A stretch of DNA of 6,451 nt from an uncultured bacterium (GTDB lineage: Bacteria; Hydrogenedentota; Hydrogenedentia; Hydrogenedentales; SLHB01), in the NCBI GenBank assembly GCA_937928585.1, contig CALEZK010000064.1, positions 1-6,451 on the forward strand, in the 5' to 3' direction. The position numbers were made by a program, and so were the translations under genes. Below are positions 1 to 6,016 of the stretch, in pieces. The notes beneath the pieces are model-generated. The model was given only the letters and a program-made list of their open reading frames with translations. It had not been told where the DNA came from and ran no database searches. Within the stretch, counting starts at the first letter, position 1. Every line of letters begins with the position of its first letter.

Positions 1-335
1 AAAGTCATGAGCCGCTGGCCCGTTTCCGGGTCGGTCTGCAGAATCTCCGTGCCCGTTATGTCCGAAGGCATCAGATCCGGCGTAAACTGAATGCGCTTGA
101 AGTCCCACCCCAACGCCTGCGCAAGTGTCTTGACGAGCAAGGTCTTAGCAAGACCCGGTACACCGATAATCAGCGCGTGCCCGCGCGTGAACAACACCGT
201 CAACACCTGACCTAGAATGCGGTCCTGACCGACCACCACCGTATGAAGCTCGGCGCGAAGCTCCGCCACTTTGCGCGCAAATTCTTGTGCCAGTTCGACG
301 TCGTCAGATTCCACTACTGCCGGAATGGTTGCCAT
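1..335 (-). CDS. MoxR-family AAA+ ATPase, N-terminal part (runs off left edge)
   Basis: The reverse strand reads an open frame of 111 residues from an ATG at 335 to the window edge, so only the N-terminal third or so of a typical MoxR protein (about 320-350 aa) is present. Seen: a helical N-terminus, the segment VVVGQDRI (residues 33-40), the Walker A loop GVPGLAKT (58-65) and, after it, QFTPDLMPSDITGTEIL (83-99), which is highly characteristic of MoxR ATPases. Walker B and the sensors lie outside the window. The start is supported by AAGGG 8 nt upstream of the ATG. Family knowledge: MoxR ATPases act as chaperone-like ATPases in the cytoplasm, often encoded just before DUF58/VWA-domain and transglutaminase genes; such neighbours would lie beyond the left edge and cannot be checked here. 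It is divergent from the RRM gene. The family call is firm; the client protein is unknown. Confidence 0.95.
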   Translation of the reverse strand, partial: MATIPAVVESDDVELAQEFARKVAELRAELHTVVVGQDRILGQVLTVLFTRGHALIIGVPGLAKTLLVKTLAQALGWDFKRIQFTPDLMPSDITGTEILQTDPETGQRLMT

Positions 336-467
336 TCTATTTACCCTTGCACCGTGACATTCCGGCCCGCGAGCGCACCAAGTCACCCACGAGCCTCGCC
401 CATCGTACTCGCACTCAAACCCCGCATTCCAGCCCGCTTTTCAGGCCCAAAACTCCCCAAAACCCTA

Positions 468-497
468 TTGCGCATTTCTTTATACCTGTGCTATAAA
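468..497 (+). promoter_or_regulatory. Sigma70-like promoter for the RRM protein gene
   Basis: TTGCGC (468-473) and TATAAA (492-497) are separated by 18 bp, close to the TTGACA/TATAAT consensus with acceptable spacing. The expected transcription start is near 504, giving a leader of about 170 nt before the RRM start codon. It is the best promoter match I found in the window, but it is a pattern match only. Confidence 0.6.
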
Positions 498-503
498 TAC
501 GCT

Positions 504-675
504 GATGGGACGCCCAGTTGGCGTCCAAAGAGTTCGAGACAGTTGGTTCCGATCGCCGCCATTGATCCCGTTTCGTGTGGCGCTTGTTCGCGCAGGGTGT
601 TCCTTGGTTGCTCGCTCCGTGTCCTTGAACCCATCGAGTTTAGTTCCGTATTGGCAACACAAAGGAATGCCAGAA
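504..675 (+). promoter_or_regulatory. Long structured 5' leader of the RRM mRNA
   Basis: Between the predicted transcription start and the ATG at 676 lie about 170 nt with no credible protein. The leader begins with a perfect hairpin (508-526). Near its end, AAAGGA (661-666) is the Shine-Dalgarno. GGTGTTCCTT (596-605) is complementary to AAGGAATGCC (662-671) over 10 pairs, of which two are G-U, and would hide the Shine-Dalgarno and the upstream ATG. A second TCCTT (622-626) could pair with AAGGA (662-666). Long leaders are common on bacterial RNA-binding and cold-shock protein mRNAs. A regulatory role here is inference from base pairing; I recognise no known riboswitch class. Confidence 0.45.
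508..526 (+). promoter_or_regulatory. 5'-terminal hairpin of the RRM leader
   Basis: GGACGCC (508-514) and GGCGTCC (520-526) form a perfect 7-bp stem around the 5-nt loop CAGTT. It starts only a few nucleotides after the predicted transcription start and has no following U-run, so it is not a terminator. A hairpin at the extreme 5' end is a known way to slow mRNA decay, as in E. coli ompA; that role here is inferred. Confidence 0.5.
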
Positions 676-1005
676 ATGAACCTGTATGTCGGAAACCTGT
701 CCTACACCACGACGGAAGGCTCGCTGCGCAAGGCGTTTGAAGCGTATGGCGCAGTCGACTCCGCCCGTATCATCATCGACAAGATGACGGACAAATCTAA
801 AGGTTTCGCGTTTGTCGAAATGCCGAACGCAAACGAAGCCCGCGCCGCAATCGAAGGCCTGGACGGCAAAGACCTCGATGGTCGTCCCTTGCGCGTTAAT
901 GAAGCGCGTCCGAAGACCGAAGGCGGCGGTGGTGGCGGCGGCGGTGGCCGCGGCGGATACCGTGGCGGCGGCGGTGGTGGTGGCGGTCGTGGTCGCGACT
1001 GGTAA
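676..1005 (+). CDS. Glycine-tailed single-RRM RNA-binding protein
   Basis: The 109-aa protein is one RNA recognition motif followed by a glycine/arginine tail. RNP2 is LYVGNL (residues 3-8) and RNP1 is KGFAFVEM (42-49), both carrying the aromatic residues that stack on RNA. The RRM ends around residue 80 (RPLRVNEARPK). The tail has runs of nine and eight glycines broken by RGGYR and ends in RGRDW. Family knowledge: such short bacterial RRM proteins (cyanobacterial Rbp type and relatives in many other phyla) bind RNA in the cytoplasm and several are cold- or stress-induced. Start choice: AAAGGA (661-666) lies 9 nt before the ATG at 676. The in-frame ATG at 667 abuts the Shine-Dalgarno and would add only MPE, so it is unlikely. 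The gene appears monocistronic, bounded by its own promoter and terminator. RNA targets cannot be predicted. Confidence 0.95.
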   Translation: MNLYVGNLSYTTTEGSLRKAFEAYGAVDSARIIIDKMTDKSKGFAFVEMPNANEARAAIEGLDGKDLDGRPLRVNEARPKTEGGGGGGGGGRGGYRGGGGGGGGRGRDW

Positions 1006-1030
1006 ATAGACTCCCGCAAATAAAATCTTC

Positions 1031-1077
1031 ATCGACGCCCCCTGCGAATCCCGCAGGGGGCGTCGATTTTCTCTTTC
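1031..1077 (+). terminator. Strong intrinsic terminator after the RRM gene
   Basis: A perfect 16-bp stem (1031-1046 paired with 1052-1067) encloses the 5-nt loop AATCC and is followed directly by a T-rich tract, TTTTCTCTTTC. It begins 25 nt after the RRM stop codon and should end that transcript before the membrane-protein gene. Confidence 0.92.
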
Positions 1078-1155
1078 GATCACTTCGCCGAATCAGTTCG
1101 CATGAATCGGGTATACTTGAACTGTTACCCATGACGGTCTATCGGGGAGTGAATC

Positions 1156-1968
1156 ATGAAGCGCAGAAGGCGCGCGGCTTATGCAGTCGTCGTTACCGGT
1201 TTGGCAACGATCCTGTCCGTACTGGTGATGCATTTCGTTTCGGGAAAGGCGCTGCCTCCGCATGCCGGTGAGAATCCCGAGGGGTTCCGCTCCGCAATGA
1301 TTTGGCTCGAACTGGTGTCGTCACGCGAGGAAGTCTTCGCCGTGCTTGGCCCATATGGATCGCCGGAGGGCACCGCCCTGCGGAATCAATTGGATACGGC
1401 CAACTTCTACGACTTCGCATTCATGACATGCTACAGCCTCTACAACGCGTGTCTGATCTACTTCGTCATGCATCTTCAGCTCTATCGACTGCAGAGCATT
1501 CTGAAACTGCGTACGTTCCTCGGGCTCGGCCTGATACTCTCCGCTGCGATGTTCATTGGCGACATCGTCGAAACGACGCAGTTACTGACCATTACAAAGG
1601 CCCACGGCCCCAACGCCATGCTTTCCAGCGTGGTAAGCACGCTTCAATACTGGACCCGCGTCAAGTGGGCCGCGATCTTCATCGTCTGCCTCATGTTGTG
1701 CGCCGGGTATGCATCTTATTTCAGGCGAATTCCATCCTTGCTCCTGCCCGCAATCTATGCTGTCGCGGGTGTTGCCGGGCTTGTATCGATTTCGCTGCCG
1801 AATGCACGGCCCCTCTTGGAGACAATTGCGTCACCGGCAATCGCGCTGGGGTGGGTTTTGTCGCTCTTCCACGCGGGTGTTGTTGCGGTTCGCGGCCCCG
1901 CAGGATTCGCGCTTCCCGAGCACCTGCATGCGCGAAGGCGCGTGGCAGCCGCGCAACAGGACGCTTAG
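1156..1968 (+). CDS. Six-helix integral membrane protein, family not recognised
   Basis: I do not recognise this 270-aa protein. It begins with a basic n-region (MKRRRR) and has about six hydrophobic segments, near residues 7-28, 87-106, 119-138, 168-188, 193-214 and 222-245. A soluble loop of about 58 residues (29-86) lies between helices 1 and 2. The positive-inside rule suggests a cytoplasmic N-terminus, placing that loop outside. It contains acidic and glycine/proline patches and is followed by NFYDF just before helix 2. Polar residues at membrane edges stand out: GDIVET (135-140) at the end of helix 3 and K170 at the start of helix 4. The C-terminus is Arg/Ala-rich. The ATG at 1156 has GGGGAG 6 nt upstream. 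A TATACT (1112-1117) could be a -10 box, but I see no good -35. The gene stands alone between the RRM terminator and a convergent dehydrogenase gene. Being a real gene is well supported; function is unknown. Confidence 0.85.
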   Translation: MKRRRRAAYAVVVTGLATILSVLVMHFVSGKALPPHAGENPEGFRSAMIWLELVSSREEVFAVLGPYGSPEGTALRNQLDTANFYDFAFMTCYSLYNACLIYFVMHLQLYRLQSILKLRTFLGLGLILSAAMFIGDIVETTQLLTITKAHGPNAMLSSVVSTLQYWTRVKWAAIFIVCLMLCAGYASYFRRIPSLLLPAIYAVAGVAGLVSISLPNARPLLETIASPAIALGWVLSLFHAGVVAVRGPAGFALPEHLHARRRVAAAQQDA

Positions 1969-2063
1969 TCCGCATTTCTCAATGCATCGAACTTTCACGC
2001 TTTGGTCTGATGAGCAACACGCGGTGACAACTGCTCGCGAGAAATCAGGGATAGTCCCGCGCG

Positions 2064-3029
2064 CTATTCGGAAATGCGCACCAACACCTTCATCGCTCCC
2101 GGCCGTTGAGCGTGTTCAAGCGCCGCGAGCACATTCTCAAACGAATAGACTGCTTCGATCATCGGCCTGACCTCGACCGTGCCAAGCGCGAGTGCTTCCA
2201 GCGCAGGTGCGAAAGGACCACACCGCGAGCCCACCACCGTAACCTCGTTGATCACCGGCACGCTTAAATCAAGCGCTGTCTCTCCCGCAACGGTGGTTTT
2301 CAGAATCACCGTTCCTTCCGGTCTTACCAGCGACAATGCGCGCTGCAACCCTTCCGGCGACCCGGTTGCTTCGACAACGATATCTGCATTAGCCTCGAAT
2401 GTGTCGTCGTGCATGCCCGTATGAATGCCTAGTTCGGAAAGCAACGCGAGCTTCCTCGCATGTTTGCCAACGCACGTGAGGCGCTTCGTGCGCGTCCAAA
2501 GCACTTGCCCGATCACATGTCCCAACTTCCCGTCGCCCAAAATAACAACACTATCTCCCGGGCCAATATCGACCTGCTCGAGAATACGAAAGGCTGCGGC
2601 CACAGGTTCGGTAAACACGGCGATTTCGTCAGGAAGCCCGCTCGGCACAAGGTGAAGATTGGACTCCGGTATCGTCAGGTACTCGGCAAACGCACCCGGC
2701 CGGCCTAGAATCCCCAGCACGGACCGATTCATGCAGTGGTGCGGCATCGCCCGCACGCAGAATTCGCAAGCGCCGCAAACGCAATTGATCTCGCCCACAA
2801 CGCGCTTTCCGAGCAGATGGCTGTTGCCACTTTCTTCGACGACGCCCACGAACTCATGTCCAGGAACGCCCGTAAACCCCATGTAACCGCGCAGAAGTTC
2901 TATATCGGTATTGCAAATACCCGCCATCACCACGCGCACCAGCGCTTCCCCTGCCTGTGCAACAGGGTACGGTGCTTCCGTGAATTGAGCGCCAGCATTG
3001 AAGATTAGGGATCGCATCGGATCTCGCAA
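2064..3029 (-). CDS. Zinc-dependent medium-chain alcohol/polyol dehydrogenase
   Basis: The 321-aa protein is a cytoplasmic medium-chain dehydrogenase (MDR), expected to oxidise an alcohol or polyol with a nicotinamide cofactor. Seen: likely catalytic zinc ligands C39 (in GICNTD), H58-E59 (in PGHEF) and E141 (in FTEPVAAA). A structural zinc lobe is formed by C85, C88, C91 and C99. The Rossmann loop GDGKLG (165-170) is followed by VEATGSPEGL (219-228) and GSRCGPFAPAL (267-277). The last motif, with GDGKLG, resembles an MDR subgroup of uncharacterised dehydrogenases. The usual acid at the end of the second Rossmann strand is not obvious (CVGKHARK, 186-193), which may favour NADP. Start: TTG at 3029 has AGAGGAAG (3033-3040) at good spacing, whereas ATG at 3017 fits the usual family N-terminus but is about 17 nt from that site. 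It follows the exported protein by 28 nt, so the two are probably co-transcribed. Substrate unknown. Confidence 0.93.
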   Translation of the reverse strand: MRDPMRSLIFNAGAQFTEAPYPVAQAGEALVRVVMAGICNTDIELLRGYMGFTGVPGHEFVGVVEESGNSHLLGKRVVGEINCVCGACEFCVRAMPHHCMNRSVLGILGRPGAFAEYLTIPESNLHLVPSGLPDEIAVFTEPVAAAFRILEQVDIGPGDSVVILGDGKLGHVIGQVLWTRTKRLTCVGKHARKLALLSELGIHTGMHDDTFEANADIVVEATGSPEGLQRALSLVRPEGTVILKTTVAGETALDLSVPVINEVTVVGSRCGPFAPALEALALGTVEVRPMIEAVYSFENVLAALEHAQRPGAMKVLVRISE

Positions 3030-3032
3030 ACG

Positions 3033-3040
3033 CTTCCTCT
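3033..3040 (-). promoter_or_regulatory. Shine-Dalgarno supporting a TTG start for the dehydrogenase
   Basis: On the minus strand AGAGGAAG lies just before TTG (3029-3027), with 5 nt between AGGA and the TTG. The first in-frame ATG (3017-3015) is 17 nt from AGGA, too far for normal initiation. The site sits inside the 28-nt gap after the upstream stop codon. Confidence 0.6.
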
Positions 3041-3057
3041 CGCATTCGCCTGTGCCG

Positions 3058-4695
3058 CTAGAAAATCAGCAAACCAGCTTCGTTCTTTTCGCCATCAGAA
3101 GAATAGACCCAAACCGAACGCTCGTTCTCGACGTTTCTGCGCGTGCGCAAAAGTTCCATCTTCCAATCATCTGTCGGCTGCGCCCCCAGCAATGCAAAGG
3201 GAATTGCGATTTCTGCAGACCAGCCGACCGGCCACGATTTTGTCACCACGCGCCAATCGCCGTCCCAAGAGTCGTCGCCGTCCTTGCTGTCAAATTGCGC
3301 CCCAAGCGGATTCACGATGAAGCGAAACTCCGGCTGGCCCGTTGGCCGCAGGGTGATCGCAAAAGACTCTTCCTCCCAAAGCGCGCCGTCCCGTGCAGTC
3401 ATCGTTGCCGCCATCGTCGACATGCGCGGCTCTCGCACATATATTGCAAGGAAGAGCGTGTCCGAAGTATGGCAAACGCGCGCCGTCGTCTGCGCCTCCG
3501 CAAATGCAACCGATTCCGTATCGATAAAACCATCGATCTGCGCCTTGCGCGGCCACGACGCCTCCTTGAAAGATCCGTCCAATTCCGGCGCAACCTGCAC
3601 TAGCGGCGAAATCGCCGCTGCGGGTTCCTTCAAGGCGAATACCCGCGGATTGCGCAGCACGGCAGTCTCTTTTTGCGATTCCACCACCAGCTTCATATAC
3701 CGTGCGCGAAACGGCTTCGCCAGCATCGCGGGAGAGCGCACGCCGGATGCGTCACGTGGCTTCCACTCCTGCACGGGCTGATACACTTGCCCGTCTGCAC
3801 TTTGCTCCACCCGCACGGTCGCAGCCTCGATCGTATCGAAATCAACGCGAAAGATTGGCCCAGGCGCTTCAATAAAATCATAAACCGCCTCCGCGCGATT
3901 GAATTGATCGCTGAATTCCGGCTTTGTCTGCGTCTCGTATGGAACGTATCCCTTCGGCAACGTCACCGCGCGATACGGCAGCACAGAATAACCAAACAGT
4001 ATTCCTGCCGGGACGAAAAGGCCTTGGTTGGAAACGGTGCTAACAATTTTTTGCCGGCGCGCCTCATCAAACCCGGGATCCAGTTTCGATTGCGCGTCAA
4101 CCACGCGCACCAACTGCGAAATGACGCCGCGGTCATACTCCGCCGTGTACTGCGATTCCAGCGACACCCAGTTCGTCAGGTTTTGGAAGAAACCGGTCAC
4201 CAGCGCAACGCCTTCGGATCGCCGAGGCAGCGCATCGCGATTGGCCTGAACCCATTCCTCAAACCGGGTAAGTTCCACGTCCGGATGTTTTCCTAATAGG
4301 GTTTGCCGATTGAGATACGTGACCAAGGTGCCAAGCACGGCGTCCGTTGTCGGCGTTTGCGGCGAAACCCCGAAGTAATCATGAAACTGCGCGGGCCATT
4401 CGGCAAACGCAGGACCCGCCGCCGTCGGTTTGGGTCCAGGCGGAATGATAACGGGTTCTCGCTGAGGTTCCGGTGAGTCGCGCGGTTCCGGTGGTGCTGA
4501 TTCTCGCGGTGCGGACGGCGCGGGTTGCGGCGCGTCAGGCACCGCTTCCTGCGTCGGCTGCTTTCGCATAATCACGCCGCGGTTGCCCGGCGCGTTCTCT
4601 GCCGAAACCGCGTCTATCGGAAACAACGCGCCAAGGCAAAGACAAAGCAACGCGCAACCTGCTTGTGACATTCGCATTCGGACTCGTAATGGCAT
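3058..4695 (-). CDS. Exported multidomain protein with CBM9-like C-terminal domain
   Basis: From ATG 4695 the product is 545 aa. Residues 1-32 form a Sec signal peptide: basic MPLRVRMRM, a hydrophobic Ala/Leu/Cys core, and AVSA before a likely cleavage at 32/33. A proline/glutamate-rich linker spans about 50-95. Residues about 98-250 form a mixed helical region I cannot assign. About 260-357 looks discoidin-like (FRVDFDTIEAATVRVEQSADG, then PFRARYMKLVVES). About 368-545 fits the CBM9-like beta-sandwich seen in many exported proteins: ELDGSFKEASW (371-381), DTLFLAIYV (412-420), WEEESFAITLRP (440-451), FRFIVNPLGAQFD (457-469), GWSAEIAIPFALLG (491-504). No catalytic domain is evident, so binding of glycans or a structural envelope role is inferred. 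Start choice: AAGGGA (4705-4710) is 9 nt before this ATG; an upstream TTG at 4734 has no ribosome binding site and would spoil the signal peptide. It is the first gene of a unit with the dehydrogenase. Confidence 0.85.
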   Translation of the reverse strand: MPLRVRMRMSQAGCALLCLCLGALFPIDAVSAENAPGNRGVIMRKQPTQEAVPDAPQPAPSAPRESAPPEPRDSPEPQREPVIIPPGPKPTAAGPAFAEWPAQFHDYFGVSPQTPTTDAVLGTLVTYLNRQTLLGKHPDVELTRFEEWVQANRDALPRRSEGVALVTGFFQNLTNWVSLESQYTAEYDRGVISQLVRVVDAQSKLDPGFDEARRQKIVSTVSNQGLFVPAGILFGYSVLPYRAVTLPKGYVPYETQTKPEFSDQFNRAEAVYDFIEAPGPIFRVDFDTIEAATVRVEQSADGQVYQPVQEWKPRDASGVRSPAMLAKPFRARYMKLVVESQKETAVLRNPRVFALKEPAAAISPLVQVAPELDGSFKEASWPRKAQIDGFIDTESVAFAEAQTTARVCHTSDTLFLAIYVREPRMSTMAATMTARDGALWEEESFAITLRPTGQPEFRFIVNPLGAQFDSKDGDDSWDGDWRVVTKSWPVGWSAEIAIPFALLGAQPTDDWKMELLRTRRNVENERSVWVYSSDGEKNEAGLLIF

Positions 4696-4756
4696 CGCGC
4701 CGTGTCCCTTCACCCATGGGTTTGCAAGAATCAAGGCACCGAATCATGCAGAAGAA

Positions 4757-4791
4757 TTAAAAAAAGGGGCCCCGGCGATTCGCCAGGGCCC
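4757..4791 (-). terminator. Intrinsic terminator after the sugar isomerase gene
   Basis: Read on the minus strand, GGGCCCTGGCG (4791-4781) pairs with CGCCGGGGCCC (4777-4767) in an 11-bp stem with one U-G pair and the 3-nt loop AAT, followed by seven T (4765-4759). It begins 12 nt beyond the isomerase stop codon and separates that gene from the exported-protein/dehydrogenase pair. Confidence 0.92.
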
Positions 4792-4803
4792 GCAAAAATT
4801 CCG

Positions 4804-5769
4804 TTAGGCCCACGTAATCGCCGACTTTTTGTCGAAGATAAGGCATTGCTTCAGCGTTTCCACCGCCTTGGTAAGGCCTTCCGTGCGCGACATCAGCGAA
4901 TCTTCATGCTCGATTGAGATGGGACCATCGTATCCGACCATGCGCAATGTCGAAGCGAAATCCTTCCACCACTCGATGCTATGGCCATATCCCACCGTGC
5001 GGAAAATCCAAGAACGGTTAAGTTCGTCGCCATAGTGCTTCGTGTCGAGCACGCCGTTTACCGTCGCATTCTGCTCATAAACCATGGAGTCCTTCGCATG
5101 CACATGGAAGATGGCCTTCCCCGTCAACGCCCGCACCGCATTCACCGGATCAATGCCCTGCCAGAAGAAATGGCTCGGGTCAAAGTTCGCGCCGATGTTG
5201 TTACCGCATTCCTTGCGTAGACGCAGCAAGGTCTCCGGGTTGTACACAACAAACCCTGGGTGCGCCTCGAAAGCCATTTTCACGCCGTTGTCAGCCGCAA
5301 ACTTCGCCTGCTTTGTCCAATACGGCACCACTTTCTTCGACCACTGCCAATCCAGCACCTCAAGAAAGTCCGGTGGCCACGGGCAGGTCACCCAACTCGG
5401 CTTCGTCGATTTCTCGTCCGAACCCGGGCAGCCCGAAAAGTCGATCACCACCTTGACGCCAAGCAAGTTCGCAAGCTTGATCGTATTCGTTTGCACTTCG
5501 ATGCTCTTCTTCGCAAACCCCGCATCCGGATGAAGGCAATTTCCGTGACAGCTCAGCGCGCTGATCTCCAAACCCTCGCCCTTCAGCATCGCCAGAAGCT
5601 CATCCCGCTTCGGCTTTGACGACAACAACTCCTTCGTATTGCAATGCGCATCACCCGGATAGTTGCCCGTCCCAAGCTCCACCGTCTGCAAACCCAACGG
5701 ACGAATCACGTCCAAAACCTTCTTCAGCGGCAAATCGCTGAACATCACCGTCAAAAAACCCAGCTTCAT
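4804..5769 (-). CDS. Sugar phosphate isomerase/epimerase (xylose-isomerase-like TIM barrel)
   Basis: The 321-aa protein matches the AP-endonuclease-2/xylose isomerase-like TIM-barrel superfamily (COG1082). Members are cytoplasmic, usually bind a divalent metal, and isomerise or epimerise sugars, inositols or keto-sugars. Seen: strand 1 MKLGFLTVMF, then VELGTGNYPGD (30-40), ISALSCHGN (69-77), VVIDFSGCPG (107-116), MAFEAHPGFVVYN (165-177), GANFDPSHFFWQG (193-205), FHVHAKD (221-227) and ISIEHED (284-290). Likely metal or catalytic residues are E168, D197, H224 and E287; H75 and H200 are further candidates. Length is slightly above the usual 270-300 aa, partly from an insertion near 115-145. The ATG at 5769 has AAGGG 8 nt upstream. 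The gene lies downstream of a Gfo/Idh/MocA oxidoreductase on the same strand, a pairing common in inositol and keto-sugar catabolism. The 253-bp gap leaves co-transcription uncertain. The exact substrate cannot be read. Confidence 0.93.
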   Translation of the reverse strand: MKLGFLTVMFSDLPLKKVLDVIRPLGLQTVELGTGNYPGDAHCNTKELLSSKPKRDELLAMLKGEGLEISALSCHGNCLHPDAGFAKKSIEVQTNTIKLANLLGVKVVIDFSGCPGSDEKSTKPSWVTCPWPPDFLEVLDWQWSKKVVPYWTKQAKFAADNGVKMAFEAHPGFVVYNPETLLRLRKECGNNIGANFDPSHFFWQGIDPVNAVRALTGKAIFHVHAKDSMVYEQNATVNGVLDTKHYGDELNRSWIFRTVGYGHSIEWWKDFASTLRMVGYDGPISIEHEDSLMSRTEGLTKAVETLKQCLIFDKKSAITWA

Positions 5770-5825
5770 GGTTTCACCCTTTCGTTAATAGCCACAAAAG
5801 ATCGCAAACTCACCAAGAATGCTTA

Positions 5826-5852
5826 ACTTCTGAATCAGTCTCGTCTTCAATC
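5826..5852 (-). repeat. Degenerate direct repeat, copy B
   Basis: This 27-nt segment matches copy A (5963-5989) at 22 of 27 positions in the same orientation. The shared core is TCTCGTCTTC on the plus strand, with a conserved ACTTC at the left end and ATC at the right end. The two copies enclose about 110 bp. It may be a remnant of a dispersed intergenic repeat family. Confidence 0.5.
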
Positions 5853-5876
5853 CGCATACTCTGTCGCGCCATGTCT

Positions 5877-5904
5877 GGCAGGGCGAGCGTCCCCGTGAGC
5901 CGCG
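5877..5904. repeat. Candidate dispersed intergenic repeat (GGCGAGCGTCCCCG-type)
   Basis: A GC-rich segment beginning GGCAGGGCGAGCGTCCCC lies between the two direct repeats. I recall closely similar intergenic strings in Planctomycetota/Verrucomicrobiota/Hydrogenedentota genomes. Only one copy occurs in this window, so the repeat nature rests on recollection, not on the sequence. Confidence 0.35.
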
Positions 5905-5962
5905 AACGAACACCCAAAGCGACATTGTTCACCAACGCACTCTTCCAAACAGTCCTCGCAAT

Positions 5963-6016
5963 ACTTCGGATTCTCTCTCGTCTTCGATCTGTGCAGTTCG
6001 GTGTAATCTGTGAACG
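5963..6016 (-). repeat. Direct repeat copy A plus ATCTGTG-type repeat
   Basis: Positions 5963-5989 are copy A of the 27-nt direct repeat. It runs straight into a segment with ATCTGTG at 5987-5993 and again at 6006-6012, a period of 19 nt, with GGTGTA just before the second copy. This resembles the degenerate 'GTGTAATCTGTG' intergenic repeats common in the phyla named above (recollection). It ends just beyond the stop codon of the oxidoreductase gene. Confidence 0.5.

Larger units (their letters stand above)
336..675. other. Divergent intergenic region between MoxR and RRM genes
   Basis: This stretch of about 340 bp separates two divergent starts. The right half carries the RRM promoter and its leader, described separately. 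In the left half (about 336-467) I see the MoxR ribosome binding site next to its ATG and C-rich, otherwise featureless sequence. I found no convincing -35/-10 pair for MoxR on the minus strand. Open frames crossing this region have no ribosome binding site or recognisable protein and look spurious. Confidence 0.6.

Noticed and set aside
243..740. Plus-strand frames across the MoxR/RRM intergenic region
   Set aside because: They overlap the MoxR start on the opposite strand and the RRM promoter and leader, show no domain, and have a biased Arg/Pro/Ser composition typical of shadow frames.
702..1019. Minus-strand open frame rich in proline opposite the RRM gene
   Set aside because: It is the complement of the poly-glycine codons (GGC/GGT read as GCC/ACC frames). 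It has no ribosome binding site of its own, and the plus frame has clear RNP motifs.
509..1064. Complementarity of GACGCCC (509-515) in the leader with GGGCGTC (1058-1064) in the terminator
   Set aside because: Only 7 bp of GC-rich sequence; the terminator arm is already in a perfect 16-bp local stem, so long-range pairing is unlikely to compete.
1969..2063. Possible terminators between the convergent membrane-protein and dehydrogenase genes
   Set aside because: Only short stems are present (GCATT/AATGC at 1972-1985 and a 4-bp GGGA/TCCC stem near 2048-2058), with no following T-run on either strand.
2998..4296. Long plus-strand open frames opposite the exported-protein gene
   Set aside because: The minus frame has a signal peptide, a well-placed ribosome binding site and a CBM9-like domain. 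The plus frames are Arg/His-rich and recognisable as no protein.
4658..4695. Lipoprotein signal in the exported protein
   Set aside because: Several cysteines occur in the hydrophobic core, but none is preceded by a proper lipobox (such as L-A-G-C) at the end of the core; AVSA gives a better signal peptidase I site.
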